This document shows, piece after piece, positions 44,422-53,583 of a DNA stretch of 64,000 nucleotides. Numbering within the stretch: position 1 is the stretch's first letter; each line of letters begins with the position of its first letter. The stretch lies in NCBI RefSeq assembly GCF_000196875.2, contig NC_014532.2, positions 434,001-498,000 of the forward strand, written 5' to 3'. Below the pieces are notes generated by a model that did no database searches, was not told the origin of the DNA, and saw nothing but the letters and a program-made list of their open reading frames with translations. The position numbers and the translations under genes are program-made. This stretch comes from Halomonas elongata DSM 2581. GTDB taxonomy: Bacteria; Pseudomonadota; Gammaproteobacteria; Pseudomonadales; Halomonadaceae.

Positions 44422-45348
44422 GTGGCCGGAGCCAGTCTGCTGACACTGATCGACGATATCGCCACCATCCTCGACGATGTTTCGGTGATGACCAAGGTGG
44501 CGGCCAAGAAGACCGCAGGCCTGCTGGGGGATGACCTGGCCCTCAATGCCGAGCAGGTCACCGGCGTGCGAGCCTCTCGGGAGTTGCCGGTGGTCTGGTC
44601 GGTCGCCAGGGGCTCCTTGCTCAACAAGGCGATACTGATTCCCGCTGCCTTGCTGATCAGCGCCTTCATGCCCTGGCTGGTGACGGTGCTGCTGATGCTG
44701 GGCGGTGCCTTTCTGTGCTTCGAGGGCGCCGAGAAGCTGGCGCACAAGTTCCTGCATGGCGAGGACGACAAGGCGGAACATGCCGAGCGGGCCCAGGCGC
44801 TGGCCTCGGGCGAGGTCGACATGCGCACCTTCGAACGCAAAAGAATCAAGGGTGCCGTGCGTACCGACTTCATCCTTTCTGCCGAGATCATCGTCATCGC
44901 CCTGGGCACGGTCACCGGTGCGGCCCTGGGCCAGCAGATCGTCGTTCTGATCGGCATCGGCCTGCTGATGACGGTCGGGGTCTATGGCCTGGTCGCGGGC
45001 ATCGTCAAGCTGGACGACCTGGGCTTCTACCTCGATGAACGAGGCGGAAGCCTGGCCGTCATCGGGCGTGGCCTGGTCAATGGCGCGCCCTATCTCATGA
45101 AACTGCTATCGGTGGTCGGTACTCTGGCGATGTTCCTGGTCGGTGGCGGTATCCTGAATCACGGCGTTCCCGCCCTGCATCACCTGGCCCGGGATATGAG
45201 CGAGGTCGAGCTGGCCATGCCGGGGCTCGATGCCATCGTGCACGGCCTCGGTCCGATGTTGCTCAACCTGTTGGTTGGATTGGTGGCCGGCGCCCTGGTG
45301 CTGGGGGCGGTGACGCTGATCCAGAAGTGGCGCGGCGCCGACGCATGA
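44422..45348 (+). CDS. DUF808 (YedI-like) membrane protein
   Basis: A 308-residue inner-membrane protein with about five to six predicted helices, of the DUF808/YedI family, function unknown. The GTG start is five bases after a perfect AGGAGG, giving the family N-terminus AGASLLTLIDDIATILDDVSVMTKVAAKKTAGLLGDDLA. Other conserved stretches are GGAFLCFEGAEKLAHKF and FERKRIKGAVRTDFILSAEIIVIAL. Its stop overlaps the zapE start as ATGA. Confidence 0.9.
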   Translation: MAGASLLTLIDDIATILDDVSVMTKVAAKKTAGLLGDDLALNAEQVTGVRASRELPVVWSVARGSLLNKAILIPAALLISAFMPWLVTVLLMLGGAFLCFEGAEKLAHKFLHGEDDKAEHAERAQALASGEVDMRTFERKRIKGAVRTDFILSAEIIVIALGTVTGAALGQQIVVLIGIGLLMTVGVYGLVAGIVKLDDLGFYLDERGGSLAVIGRGLVNGAPYLMKLLSVVGTLAMFLVGGGILNHGVPALHHLARDMSEVELAMPGLDAIVHGLGPMLLNLLVGLVAGALVLGAVTLIQKWRGADA

Positions 45349-46454
45349 CATCGCCGCTGGTCGCTTATCGATGCGCCCTGGCGGATGGCTTCGTTGCGGA
45401 CGATGCCCAGTGGCAGGCCGTCGAAGTGCTCGAATGGACCCACCAGGCCTTGCAGCGTGGAGACGCCCGCGTCCCCGGCGTCTACCTGTGGGGCACGGTG
45501 GGGCGCGGCAAGACCTGGCTGATGGATGCCTTTCAGCGCGGCCTGGAGGTGTCGTCGATACGCCAGCATTTCCATCACTTCATGCGCTGGGTCCACCGGC
45601 GTCAGTTTCAGTTGACGGGCACCGCCGACCCGCTGCAGCAGCTGGCCGTCGAGTTGAGCAGCGAGGCGCGCGTGCTGTGCCTCGATGAGTTGTTCGTCAC
45701 CGATATCGCCGATGCCATGCTGCTGGGCCGCTTGCTGGGCGAGCTGTTCGAGCAGGGCGTGACCCTGGTCACCACCTCCAACCAGGCGCCCTCGGGGCTT
45801 TATGCCGACGGCTTCAATCGCGAACGTTTCCTGCCTGCCATCGAGGCCATCGAGCGCAGCACCCGAGTGGTGCACCTGGCCGGCTATCAGGACCATCGGC
45901 GCCATCCGGGGACGCTGGAGCAACGCTACTGGGTACGCGGCGAGGGCGAAGCGAGTGTGCTGCCGGACGTCTTCGCGCGGCTCAACGGCGAGCGTGCGGC
46001 GTCGACCGAGCCTGTCATCCTGGGACATCAGCCGATCGAGGTGGAGGCATGCGGCGAGTCGGTCGTCTGGTGCCGTTACGCGGCCCTCTGCGAGCGACCC
46101 TTGGCGGCCCTGGACTTCATCGCCCTGTGCGATCGCTTCCGTCACGTCCTGCTCGGCGAGGTGCCGTGCCTTGGCGGAATGCCCGTGGCCGCGAGGATCG
46201 CGCGTGGCACCGAGGACGCCGGTGCCAGGGTCGAGGCCGGCGACCGCGAGCTGCCGGCGCTCTCCCGACACGACGATGGCGCACGCCGCTTCATCGCCCT
46301 GGTCGATGAATGCTACGACCGTGGTGTACCACTGCATGTCGAAGCCAGGGTACCCATGGAAGAGCTCTATCCGGCCGGGCACCTGGCCTTTCCCTTTCGC
46401 CGCACCCTGAGTCGTCTGCGGGAAATGCAGTTGGCGCGCTTCGCCGTGCGGTGA
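45345..46454 (+). CDS. zapE: Cell division ATPase ZapE (AFG1-like)
   Basis: ZapE is an AFG1-type ATPase that acts on the Z-ring in E. coli, mainly under low oxygen or heat. The 369-residue product has Walker A in LWGTVGRGKTWLMD, Walker B in VLCLDELFVTDIADA, the sensor TTSNQAPSGLY and the QHFHHFMRWVH segment. It is co-translated with the DUF808 gene and convergent with the SPFH gene. Confidence 0.93.
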   Translation: MTSPLVAYRCALADGFVADDAQWQAVEVLEWTHQALQRGDARVPGVYLWGTVGRGKTWLMDAFQRGLEVSSIRQHFHHFMRWVHRRQFQLTGTADPLQQLAVELSSEARVLCLDELFVTDIADAMLLGRLLGELFEQGVTLVTTSNQAPSGLYADGFNRERFLPAIEAIERSTRVVHLAGYQDHRRHPGTLEQRYWVRGEGEASVLPDVFARLNGERAASTEPVILGHQPIEVEACGESVVWCRYAALCERPLAALDFIALCDRFRHVLLGEVPCLGGMPVAARIARGTEDAGARVEAGDRELPALSRHDDGARRFIALVDECYDRGVPLHVEARVPMEELYPAGHLAFPFRRTLSRLREMQLARFAVR

Positions 46455-46475
46455 CGGGGCTTGGCGAGTGACGTA

Positions 46476-47525
46476 TCAGCTGCCGCTACTGGCGCCGCCG
46501 ACCATGCCGCTGCGCAGGCCTTCCCGGTTACCGCGGGACTGCAGGTGAGTGCTGACGGCATCCTCCGGTGAACCGGCGAGTTCGCGGAACATGCCCATGG
46601 AACCGAGCAGGGCGGAGGACTCGTAGGGAACGAAGACCCGCTCGCCTTCCTTCGCCATGTTGGGAAGCCCCTTGATATAGCTTTGGCCCAGCAGGTAACC
46701 CACCACCGTCTGCTTGTTGTCCTCGCTGTCGCCGAGGGCATTGAGCACCAGCTTGATCGATTCCTGCTCGCCCTGGGCGCGCAGGATGGCGGATTCCTTG
46801 TCGCCTTCGGCATTGAGGATCGCCGACTCCCGCTGCCCCTGAGCCATGGCGATGGCCGCGGACTTTTCGCCTTCGGCCTCGGTCACGGTGGCCCGGCGCT
46901 TGCGTTCGGCGGCCATCTGCAGACGCATGGCGGATTCGACTTCCTCGGGCATGGCGATGTCCTGCACCTCGACCCGGGAAATCTTCACTCCCCATTTGGA
47001 GGCAGGCTCCTCCATGGCGGCCTGGATCTCGTTATTGACCTCCGAGCGTGACTCGAACAGCTTGTCGAGCTCCATCTTGCCGACCACCGAGCGCAGGGTG
47101 GTCTTGGCCAATACCTCCACGGCCTGGCTCATGTTTTCCACTTCATAGACCGCGCGCTTGGGATCGATGACCTGGTAGTAGAGGGCCCCGTTGATCGTCA
47201 CCGTGACGTTGTCGGTGGTCACCACGGGTTGGCCGGGGAAGTCCATGACGGTCTCGCGACGATCGATCCGCGTCTCGTCGCTGGTGATGGCATGGTAGTC
47301 GTCGCCCATCTTGCGGTAGCGGATCATGGTGATGGCGCGGGGTTGCTCGATGAAGGGAATGATGATGTTGATGCCGCTTTCGAGGAGTCGATTGAACGAC
47401 CCCAGGCGCTCGATGACCATGACTTCCGATTGGCGAACGACCACCAATCCCTTGACGATGATCAGGATACCGATGACAACGATGATCAGGCTGAGAATCA
47501 GGCCGGGGCTGACGGGGAGATCCAT
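46476..47525 (-). CDS. SPFH/stomatin-family protein (QmcA-like)
   Basis: A 349-residue membrane-anchored band-7 protein. One N-terminal helix (LILSLIIVVIGILIIVKGLVVV) is followed by the SPFH domain with VVRQSEVMVIERLGSF and a coiled-coil rich in AEGEKSAAIAMAQGQRESAILNAEGDKES. Such proteins form large ring or cage assemblies with proteases or other membrane proteins. It is preceded in the same direction by an NfeD-like gene two bases away, the classic pairing. Confidence 0.94.
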   Translation of the reverse strand: MDLPVSPGLILSLIIVVIGILIIVKGLVVVRQSEVMVIERLGSFNRLLESGINIIIPFIEQPRAITMIRYRKMGDDYHAITSDETRIDRRETVMDFPGQPVVTTDNVTVTINGALYYQVIDPKRAVYEVENMSQAVEVLAKTTLRSVVGKMELDKLFESRSEVNNEIQAAMEEPASKWGVKISRVEVQDIAMPEEVESAMRLQMAAERKRRATVTEAEGEKSAAIAMAQGQRESAILNAEGDKESAILRAQGEQESIKLVLNALGDSEDNKQTVVGYLLGQSYIKGLPNMAKEGERVFVPYESSALLGSMGMFRELAGSPEDAVSTHLQSRGNREGLRSGMVGGASSGS

Positions 47526-47527
47526 GA

Positions 47528-47992
47528 TTACTGCTCCTTGGAGGTAGTGGAGGCGAGTGAGACGATGGCGGTGGTGCCATCGAATTCCTTGAAGGTTACG
47601 AGAGTATCCGCCGGAAGGTCGGCCTCGTCGGTCGCGGCGAGACGAATCCGATAGAAATCGCCGTTGATCTTGATGCCGCTGGCACCGTCGAAGTCACGCT
47701 CGATGACGCGATAGGTCTGGCCTTGTTCCACGCCGGTACCGGTGGTGCCGTAAGCCACCCCCGCGGGGGAAAACCTGGGGCGCAGAACCCACACTGCGAC
47801 GGGGACCAGCAGCCCCGAGGATATGCCCATTCCGAGCAGTTGCCATGGCAGGCTGAATCCTAGGGCGGCGAGCGCGGCGGTCAGCGCCGCGGCCACGCCC
47901 AGCGCCAGCAGCAGCAGCGCCCCGGAGGCCAGTTCGGCCACGCCCAGCAGCAAGGCGATGACCAGCCAGGTATAGGCAGGGTTCCAGTCCAT
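47528..47992 (-). CDS. NfeD-like membrane protein (short form)
   Basis: 154 residues: two to three N-terminal membrane helices (VIALLLGVAELASGALLLLALG and a second hydrophobic stretch around 30-70), then a soluble OB-fold domain typical of NfeD C-termini (VEQGQTYRVIERDFDGASGIKINGDFYRIRL). The serine-protease domain of long NfeD is absent, making this the short YbbK/YbbJ-type partner of an SPFH protein. The start follows GGAGC; an upstream ATG would add unconserved residues. Confidence 0.9.
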   Translation of the reverse strand: MDWNPAYTWLVIALLLGVAELASGALLLLALGVAAALTAALAALGFSLPWQLLGMGISSGLLVPVAVWVLRPRFSPAGVAYGTTGTGVEQGQTYRVIERDFDGASGIKINGDFYRIRLAATDEADLPADTLVTFKEFDGTTAIVSLASTTSKEQ

Positions 47993-48197
47993 GGTAGCTC
48001 CGTGGTTGATGTGGGGGACGCCTCGGCTGACGTCGCGAGCGATCATCTCTCTCGTATTGTGCCTCAGCCCGGGTGCCCGAGTATCGGCACATGATGCGAA
48101 AAAGGGGCGAGATCAGGAAGCATCAAGGTGGTTACAAGGCCAGGCGTGGGTGATCGAGCCTGCTATGCTGGCGACATCGAGACGGCGGAGGATGCAA

Positions 48198-48932
48198 GTG
48201 ACGGGGATGATCTACTGGCTGGACATGATGGGGGTGATCGTCTTCGCGCTGTCGGGGGTGATCCTGGCCTGCCGTTCGCGGATGGATCCTTTCGGCATGC
48301 TGGTGCTGGCCGCCATGACGGGGATCGGCGGTGGGACCCTGCGTGATCTGGTGCTCGGCGTGCGGCCGGTGTTCTGGGTCGAGGATCCGGCGTATCTGTG
48401 GGTCATCCTGGCGACCGTCGGGCTGTCCATCCTGGGCTTCCATTACATTCACCGCCTGTCGCGTGTCTTCCTGCCGGTGGCGGACGCCTTCGGCCTGGCG
48501 CTGTTCACCGTGATCGGTGCCCACAAGGCGATGACACTGGAGGCACCGGGAGTAGTGGCGGTGCTGATGGGGCTGTTGACCGGCGTGGCGGGTGGCATGA
48601 TGCGCGACGTGCTGGCGCATCGGGTGCCGATGGTGCTGCGCCAGGAAATCTACGCCACGGCCTCGATCGCCGGCGGTGTGGTCTTCGTGACGCTCGAGGC
48701 GCTGAACCTCCCCTTGTTTGCCGCCATCTGCGGGGCCCTGGTGACGACGCTGGGGCTGCGTCTGGCGGCGATTCGCTGGCGCCTGGCGTTGCCGGTCTTC
48801 GCCTGGGTGGAAGTGGAGCGTCCCGCTTCCCCGTCGCAGGCGGGGCAGCCCCCGGCGCCGCCGAAGCGCTCCAAGTTCCGGGTCAAGCTGATTCCCCCCG
48901 AACGATCGCGTCGTCACAAGGAGCGCCCATGA
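48198..48932 (+). CDS. TRIC-type channel family protein (UPF0126/YadS-like)
   Basis: A 244-residue membrane protein with seven predicted helices in two repeated halves, each with a glycine-rich break: TGIGGGTLRDLVLG and TGVAGGMMRDVLAH. This is the TRIC/UPF0126 pattern; members are trimeric cation channels or, in some bacteria, implicated in glycine uptake. GGAGG lies six bases before the GTG that I use; ATGs at 48192 and 48207 are alternatives. A basic, proline-rich tail of about 40 residues follows the last helix. It overlaps the next gene as ATGA. Confidence 0.9.
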   Translation: MTGMIYWLDMMGVIVFALSGVILACRSRMDPFGMLVLAAMTGIGGGTLRDLVLGVRPVFWVEDPAYLWVILATVGLSILGFHYIHRLSRVFLPVADAFGLALFTVIGAHKAMTLEAPGVVAVLMGLLTGVAGGMMRDVLAHRVPMVLRQEIYATASIAGGVVFVTLEALNLPLFAAICGALVTTLGLRLAAIRWRLALPVFAWVEVERPASPSQAGQPPAPPKRSKFRVKLIPPERSRRHKERP

Positions 48933-50005
48933 TCGCAACTCTCAAGGCGACCGCCAGGCTCAGGGTGGCCTGGCTCTGGGGACTGGTGCTGTGCCTGGGG
49001 CTGGCCGGCTGTGCTCTCGATGCGCGTCAGGATGAGGCGCGCTATACGGCGGTGGCGGCCGAGATTCGCCAGCATTATGAGCGGATTCTGCCCGATCTGC
49101 CGGTGGATGATCGTCGCCATTACGCCCAGCGTCTCTATCGCCTGACCGGCGAGCCACGTTACCTGCCGCCCAATCGCGCCTATGCCGACCGCCTGATCGC
49201 CGAGTTGCGCGAGGAGATCGAAGGGCTGGCCCGGCCGGAGGTCGTTGCGGCGCGTGCCGAGGCGGCGGTGACCGACTACCCGGAGCGTACCGCCAAGCAG
49301 CAGCGCCGCAAGCGCATGCTGGCCGACTGGCGTGAGGTCGCCTATGCCAAGGGACTGGCCTTCCGGCTGACCCAGGCCAGCTATCATGGCCTGCTCAACG
49401 AGACCGACCTGCCGGGCCATCGTCGGGCGTTGCGCTACCTGGAGAGTGTCGATTTCCAGGCTTTCGTCACTGACCCGCAAGTGATGGAGGTCTATGCCGC
49501 CCAGGTGGCCAATCTGGTGTACTACCTCCACGAGTTGGGCGTGGCCGATCTGCGCGAGGCGGCGATCGAGGCGTTTCGCGCGCACTATCCGCCCGAGCGG
49601 GACGCAGCGCTGTCACGCGCTTCCTATCGCAACAAGATCTACGGGATGACCCATTTCGTGATCGCTGCCAGCGGCTACTATCAGCGTCCCGTTTCGGCCG
49701 AGGAGTTCGACTGGATACTGGACTATTTCGCCACTCATCTGGATCGCATCCTGGTCGAGACCAAGGCGGATATCTACACGGAAGTCGGAATCAGCTTCCT
49801 GCTCGCGGGGCGCGAGGCGGACCCCGCGGTGCGCCGGCTGCGCGATGCCCTGCTGGCGGCTTATGATCCCGAGGCGCGCATGGTGCCGGCCGAGAACGGT
49901 AGTCTCGACCCGGCGTACGGCGAGCACCGCAACGTCCTGGCCATCATGCTGCTGGACTGGCCCGAGCGTCTGTATCCCGGCCCCGAACTGGGGACACACC
50001 AATGA
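48929..50005 (+). CDS. Putative lipoprotein, DUF3541-like
   Basis: The 358-residue product has a signal peptide with lipobox LAGC (C28), so it should be a lipoprotein facing the periplasm. The mature part is helical, with YLPPNRAYADRLI, KIYGMTHFVIAASGYYQRPVS and HLDRILVETKADIYTEVGISFLLAG. It resembles DUF3541 proteins, but I am not certain. AAGGAGCG precedes the ATG. Both ends overlap neighbours by four bases, so it is co-translated with a TRIC-type channel and a DUF4153 membrane protein. Function unknown. Confidence 0.82.
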   Translation: MIATLKATARLRVAWLWGLVLCLGLAGCALDARQDEARYTAVAAEIRQHYERILPDLPVDDRRHYAQRLYRLTGEPRYLPPNRAYADRLIAELREEIEGLARPEVVAARAEAAVTDYPERTAKQQRRKRMLADWREVAYAKGLAFRLTQASYHGLLNETDLPGHRRALRYLESVDFQAFVTDPQVMEVYAAQVANLVYYLHELGVADLREAAIEAFRAHYPPERDAALSRASYRNKIYGMTHFVIAASGYYQRPVSAEEFDWILDYFATHLDRILVETKADIYTEVGISFLLAGREADPAVRRLRDALLAAYDPEARMVPAENGSLDPAYGEHRNVLAIMLLDWPERLYPGPELGTHQ

Positions 50006-51849
50006 GATCTCACCCATCCGATCAGGCGACCTCCGTGACAATGGACACACATGACCCGCTGGATACCGCCAGTCGTTACGCGCTGGTCATCATCGCGCTT
50101 TTGCAGGGGGGCGTGCTGTGCTACCTGCATTTCTCCCTGGGCTTCGGAGCCGAGGGGCGGCAGCTCTGGCCGGCCACCGATTTACGCTGGCTGGCGGCGA
50201 TTTATACGCTGGTCATCGCCTTGCCCGGCTTCTTCTACATGGGCCTCGAGCGTTTTCGGGACTCCCGCAATCTGCTGGCCGCTGCTGTCCTTGCCCCCTT
50301 GCTGTTCTGGCTGGGCTGGCATCTGGGCTGGCTGGCCCAGGCCGCGGATCTGGCACTGCGAGGAGGCAACTTCATCATGCCCTTCGTTGCCAGCATTGGC
50401 ACCAGCCTGTTCATCCTGGCGGTGTATTTCCGTGCCTGGAGCCATGGCGGCAGGCTGAAGGTCTCGTATCCGCAGTTGGTCGCTTATTCCTGGCAAAACG
50501 CCTTGATACTGGCGCTGCTGGGGCTGTTCATCGGCGTCTTCTGGCTGCTGCTCATGCTCTGGAGTGAGCTGTTCCGGATTATCGGGGTGGATGTCTTCGC
50601 CACAGTGTTCAACGAGCCGATCTTCGTTTATCCGGTGACATGGCTCGTCGGGGGCATCGGCCTGGTCATGATCCGTAGCCGGATACGCCTGATCGCGATG
50701 GTCCAGTTCATGTGCGAGGTGCTGATCAAGGCGCTGCTGCCGCTTGCCTGCCTGATTGGCGTACTGTTTCTCGCCGCGCTTCCGTTCACCGGCCTGCAGA
50801 AGATCTGGGATACCGGTCATGCCGCTCTACTCATGATGCTGCTGGCTATCGTGCTGCTTTTCTTCTTCAACGCCGTGTTCAGCGAACAGGCCGAGTCGCC
50901 GCCTTATCCTCGGGTTCTGCGCTGTTTCGTGTACCTCGGAATCCTCTTGCTGCCCATCAATAGCCTGCTGGCCGCTTGGGCGCTATGGCTGAGAATCGAC
51001 CAGTATGGATTCACGGTCGATCGCCTCTGGGCGGGAGTCATTCAACTGCTGATTGCCGCCTTTACCCTGACATATGCCGTCATGTTGCCATGGAAGCGTG
51101 GCGATGCCTTGCGGGGTATCCACACCATCAATAGTTGGCTCGGCATCGGCATGGCGGTGGTGTTGATAGCGATCAATACGCCGCTGGCCGACTTGCGTGA
51201 CTGGTCAGCAGAAAGCCAGTCTGCGCGGCTTTCCAGTGGCAAGGTCGATCCGGATGAGTACGAGTATGCATATCTGCGTTTCGAATTGGGTGCCTACGGT
51301 GTTCGAGTTCTGGAACGCCTGCGCGCCGATAAGGCTTTCGCCGAGGAACACCCGCTGGCAGCCAAGGGCATTGATGCCGCCCTCGCGCGGGAGAGCCGGT
51401 ACGACCGGACGCCCCAGGTCGATACCAGTGATCCTGATGCCGTGGCCGCCATGTTCCGGATCGATGCGTCAGCGTCTCCACCTGACTCGCTGATGCGCGT
51501 CGTGGCCGAACAGCAGAATTACTGTCTGTCCAGTTCGGGACTCTGTGCCGTCGTCCAGGCAACCTCGCCGGATGCCGACTACTGGATAGTCTTCTATACA
51601 CACTACAGCCCCTACAGCAGTGGCGAGGTGTATCGGCAGACGCCGGCTGGAGGGCGGAAAATTGGCTCGGCAAGTCTGCTCGGTTGCCAGCATGAAGAGG
51701 CTTCGCATTCCGGCAACCTTGGCAAGCTGGAACGCTTGCCTGGCCCCTTCATGGTCTTCACCGACGGCGAGTGTTATTACCAGATCGAGCCCGAGCTCGA
51801 TTATCTGATCGACCGCCCGATATCAGAGGATGGCAACGCTGGCGGATGA
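50002..51849 (+). CDS. DUF4153 multi-pass membrane protein with periplasmic C-terminal domain
   Basis: A 615-residue inner-membrane protein with about eleven hydrophobic helices between residues 28 and 400, then a soluble tail of about 210 residues starting near LADLRDWSAESQSARL. The membrane part fits the DUF4153 family. The tail holds several cysteines (QNYCLSSSGLCAVV, LLGCQHEE, DGECYYQ), which could form disulfides if periplasmic. It ends a three-gene unit and is followed by a hairpin. No function is assigned. Confidence 0.85.
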   Translation: MRSHPSDQATSVTMDTHDPLDTASRYALVIIALLQGGVLCYLHFSLGFGAEGRQLWPATDLRWLAAIYTLVIALPGFFYMGLERFRDSRNLLAAAVLAPLLFWLGWHLGWLAQAADLALRGGNFIMPFVASIGTSLFILAVYFRAWSHGGRLKVSYPQLVAYSWQNALILALLGLFIGVFWLLLMLWSELFRIIGVDVFATVFNEPIFVYPVTWLVGGIGLVMIRSRIRLIAMVQFMCEVLIKALLPLACLIGVLFLAALPFTGLQKIWDTGHAALLMMLLAIVLLFFFNAVFSEQAESPPYPRVLRCFVYLGILLLPINSLLAAWALWLRIDQYGFTVDRLWAGVIQLLIAAFTLTYAVMLPWKRGDALRGIHTINSWLGIGMAVVLIAINTPLADLRDWSAESQSARLSSGKVDPDEYEYAYLRFELGAYGVRVLERLRADKAFAEEHPLAAKGIDAALARESRYDRTPQVDTSDPDAVAAMFRIDASASPPDSLMRVVAEQQNYCLSSSGLCAVVQATSPDADYWIVFYTHYSPYSSGEVYRQTPAGGRKIGSASLLGCQHEEASHSGNLGKLERLPGPFMVFTDGECYYQIEPELDYLIDRPISEDGNAGG

Positions 51850-51870
51850 GTCTCAATCGGCATGATCAAA

Positions 51871-51896
51871 AAAGGGCCGCCGTCTGGCAGCCCTTT
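51871..51896. terminator. Hairpin between convergent DUF4153 gene and nhaD
   Basis: AAAGGGC (preceded by AAA) and GCCCTTT pair around a partly structured loop, between the two convergent stops. It can act in either direction, though the T-runs are short. Confidence 0.6.
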
Positions 51897-51922
51897 CATC
51901 ATTGGCTGGAGGGGCAACGGCG

Positions 51923-53413
51923 TCAGCCATGCAGGGCGAAGCTGGCCCCATTGAGCCAGAGGTGAGTCACCACGCTGGCGATGTAGCCCAGGGCGATCAC
52001 CGGCGTCCAGCGCAGGTGGCCCATGAAGGTATAGCTGCCGCGTGCCTGGCCCATCAGTGCCACGCCGGCGGCGGAGCCCACCGACAGCAGGCTGCCGCCG
52101 ACCCCGGCGGTCAGGGTGATCAGCAGCCAGTGGCCATGGGACATGTCGGGCTCCATGGTCAGCACGGCGAACATCACCGGAATGTTGTCGACCACTGCCG
52201 AGACCACGCCGAGCGCGATGTTGGCCCCGGTGGCATGCCACTGGGTGTAGAGCACGTCCGACAACAGGCCCAGATACCCGATGAATCCCAGGCCGCCGAC
52301 GCACATCACCACGCCGTAGAAGAACAGCAGGGTATCCCACTCGGCACGCGCCACGCGGTTGAAGACGTCGAAGGGCACTACGCTGCCCAGTTGCTCGAGC
52401 TTCTTCCAGTCGCCGCGCTGGGTGTAGCGGGTACGCTTGCGTTCGAGAGAGCGCGGCAGGCTCTGGCGCAGGTAATAGCCGAAGAACTGCAGGTAACCCA
52501 GGCCGGTCATCATGCCCAGTACCGGCGGCAGGTGCAGCAGGGTGTGGCACACCACGGCCGTAGCCACGGTGAGGAAGAACAGGACGATGATGCGCCGCGC
52601 ACCACGCTTGAGCCAGATGTCGTCCTCGAGACTGGCGGGCTTGCGGTTCTTGATGAAGGCGCTCATCACCACGGCGGGGATCAGGAAGTTGACCAGCGAC
52701 GGGACCAGCAGCGCGAAGAATTCATGGAAATGGACGATGCCCGCCTGCCAGACCATCAGGGTGGTGATATCGCCGAAGGGGCTGAAGGCGCCACCGGCGT
52801 TGGCGGCCACCACGATATTGACGCAGGCCAGGTTGATGAAGCGCTTGTCGCCCTCGGCGACCTTGGTGACCACGGCGCACATCAGCAGGGCCGTGGTCAG
52901 GTTGTCGGCGATCGGCGAGATGATGAAGGCCAGGATGCCGGTGAGCCAGAACAGCATGCGGTAGCTGAAGCCCTTGCGGACCATCCAGGAGCGCAGTGCA
53001 TCGAAGACATTGCGCTCTTCCATGGCATTGATGTAGGTCATCGCCACCAGCAGGAAGAGCATCAACTCGCTGAATTCGAGCAGCGTCTCGCGAAAGGCGT
53101 GCTCGGATTCGCTGGACATGCCTGCCTGGACGTAGACCCAGCCGATCAGCCCCCAGATGATGCCGGCGGCGACCAGAACCGGTTTCGACTTGCGCATGTG
53201 CAGCCGCTCTTCGGCCATGACCAGGGCATAGGCCAGCGTGAAGATGGCCAAGGCCAGAAAGCCGACGAAGGACGTGGTCAGGTCGAGTGCTGGGGTGGCG
53301 GCGAGGGCGGGAGTGACCAGGAAGAAAAGGAGAAACGGACAGGAGGCGAGCGCGAGGCGATCCGGGAGGCGCTGGCGCCCGCGGGCGAGACGACGAAAGC
53401 TTTGCAGCATCAT
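51923..53413 (-). CDS. nhaD: Na+/H+ antiporter NhaD
   Basis: NhaD exchanges cytoplasmic sodium or lithium for protons at alkaline pH and is well known from halophilic and marine bacteria. The 496-residue product has an N-terminal signal-like hydrophobic stretch ending ALA before ATPALDLTTSF, then about 12 to 13 membrane helices. GLIGWVYVQAG, ISPIADNLTTALLM, VNIVVAANAGGAFSPFGDITTLMVWQAG and VVDNIPVMFAVL match NhaD signatures including the substrate-site Asp/Asn residues. The ATG follows AGGATAA. Confidence 0.94.
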   Translation of the reverse strand: MMLQSFRRLARGRQRLPDRLALASCPFLLFFLVTPALAATPALDLTTSFVGFLALAIFTLAYALVMAEERLHMRKSKPVLVAAGIIWGLIGWVYVQAGMSSESEHAFRETLLEFSELMLFLLVAMTYINAMEERNVFDALRSWMVRKGFSYRMLFWLTGILAFIISPIADNLTTALLMCAVVTKVAEGDKRFINLACVNIVVAANAGGAFSPFGDITTLMVWQAGIVHFHEFFALLVPSLVNFLIPAVVMSAFIKNRKPASLEDDIWLKRGARRIIVLFFLTVATAVVCHTLLHLPPVLGMMTGLGYLQFFGYYLRQSLPRSLERKRTRYTQRGDWKKLEQLGSVVPFDVFNRVARAEWDTLLFFYGVVMCVGGLGFIGYLGLLSDVLYTQWHATGANIALGVVSAVVDNIPVMFAVLTMEPDMSHGHWLLITLTAGVGGSLLSVGSAAGVALMGQARGSYTFMGHLRWTPVIALGYIASVVTHLWLNGASFALHG

Positions 53414-53583
53414 TGTTATCCTGAGTCGTAAAATGGCAAGAAAGGGTTTGAAAACCGACAAATTTTACCATTTTGTACGCTCATACATGGTTTTCTGGCC
53501 TGCCCCTTTGGTAGGAGGTGCCGTCATGTGCATGGGTCGATTCATGGAGTGTCGCTGCCCGTACGTCCCTCGGAGAGAATTTT

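Noticed and set aside
48398..48928. Upstream extension of the lipoprotein frame into the TRIC gene
   Set aside because: It would place the signal peptide internally; the ATG after AAGGAGCG gives a proper lipoprotein.
51902..53431. 509-codon plus-strand frame opposite nhaD
   Set aside because: Histidine/glutamine-rich antisense product without recognisable motifs; NhaD on the other strand is unambiguous.
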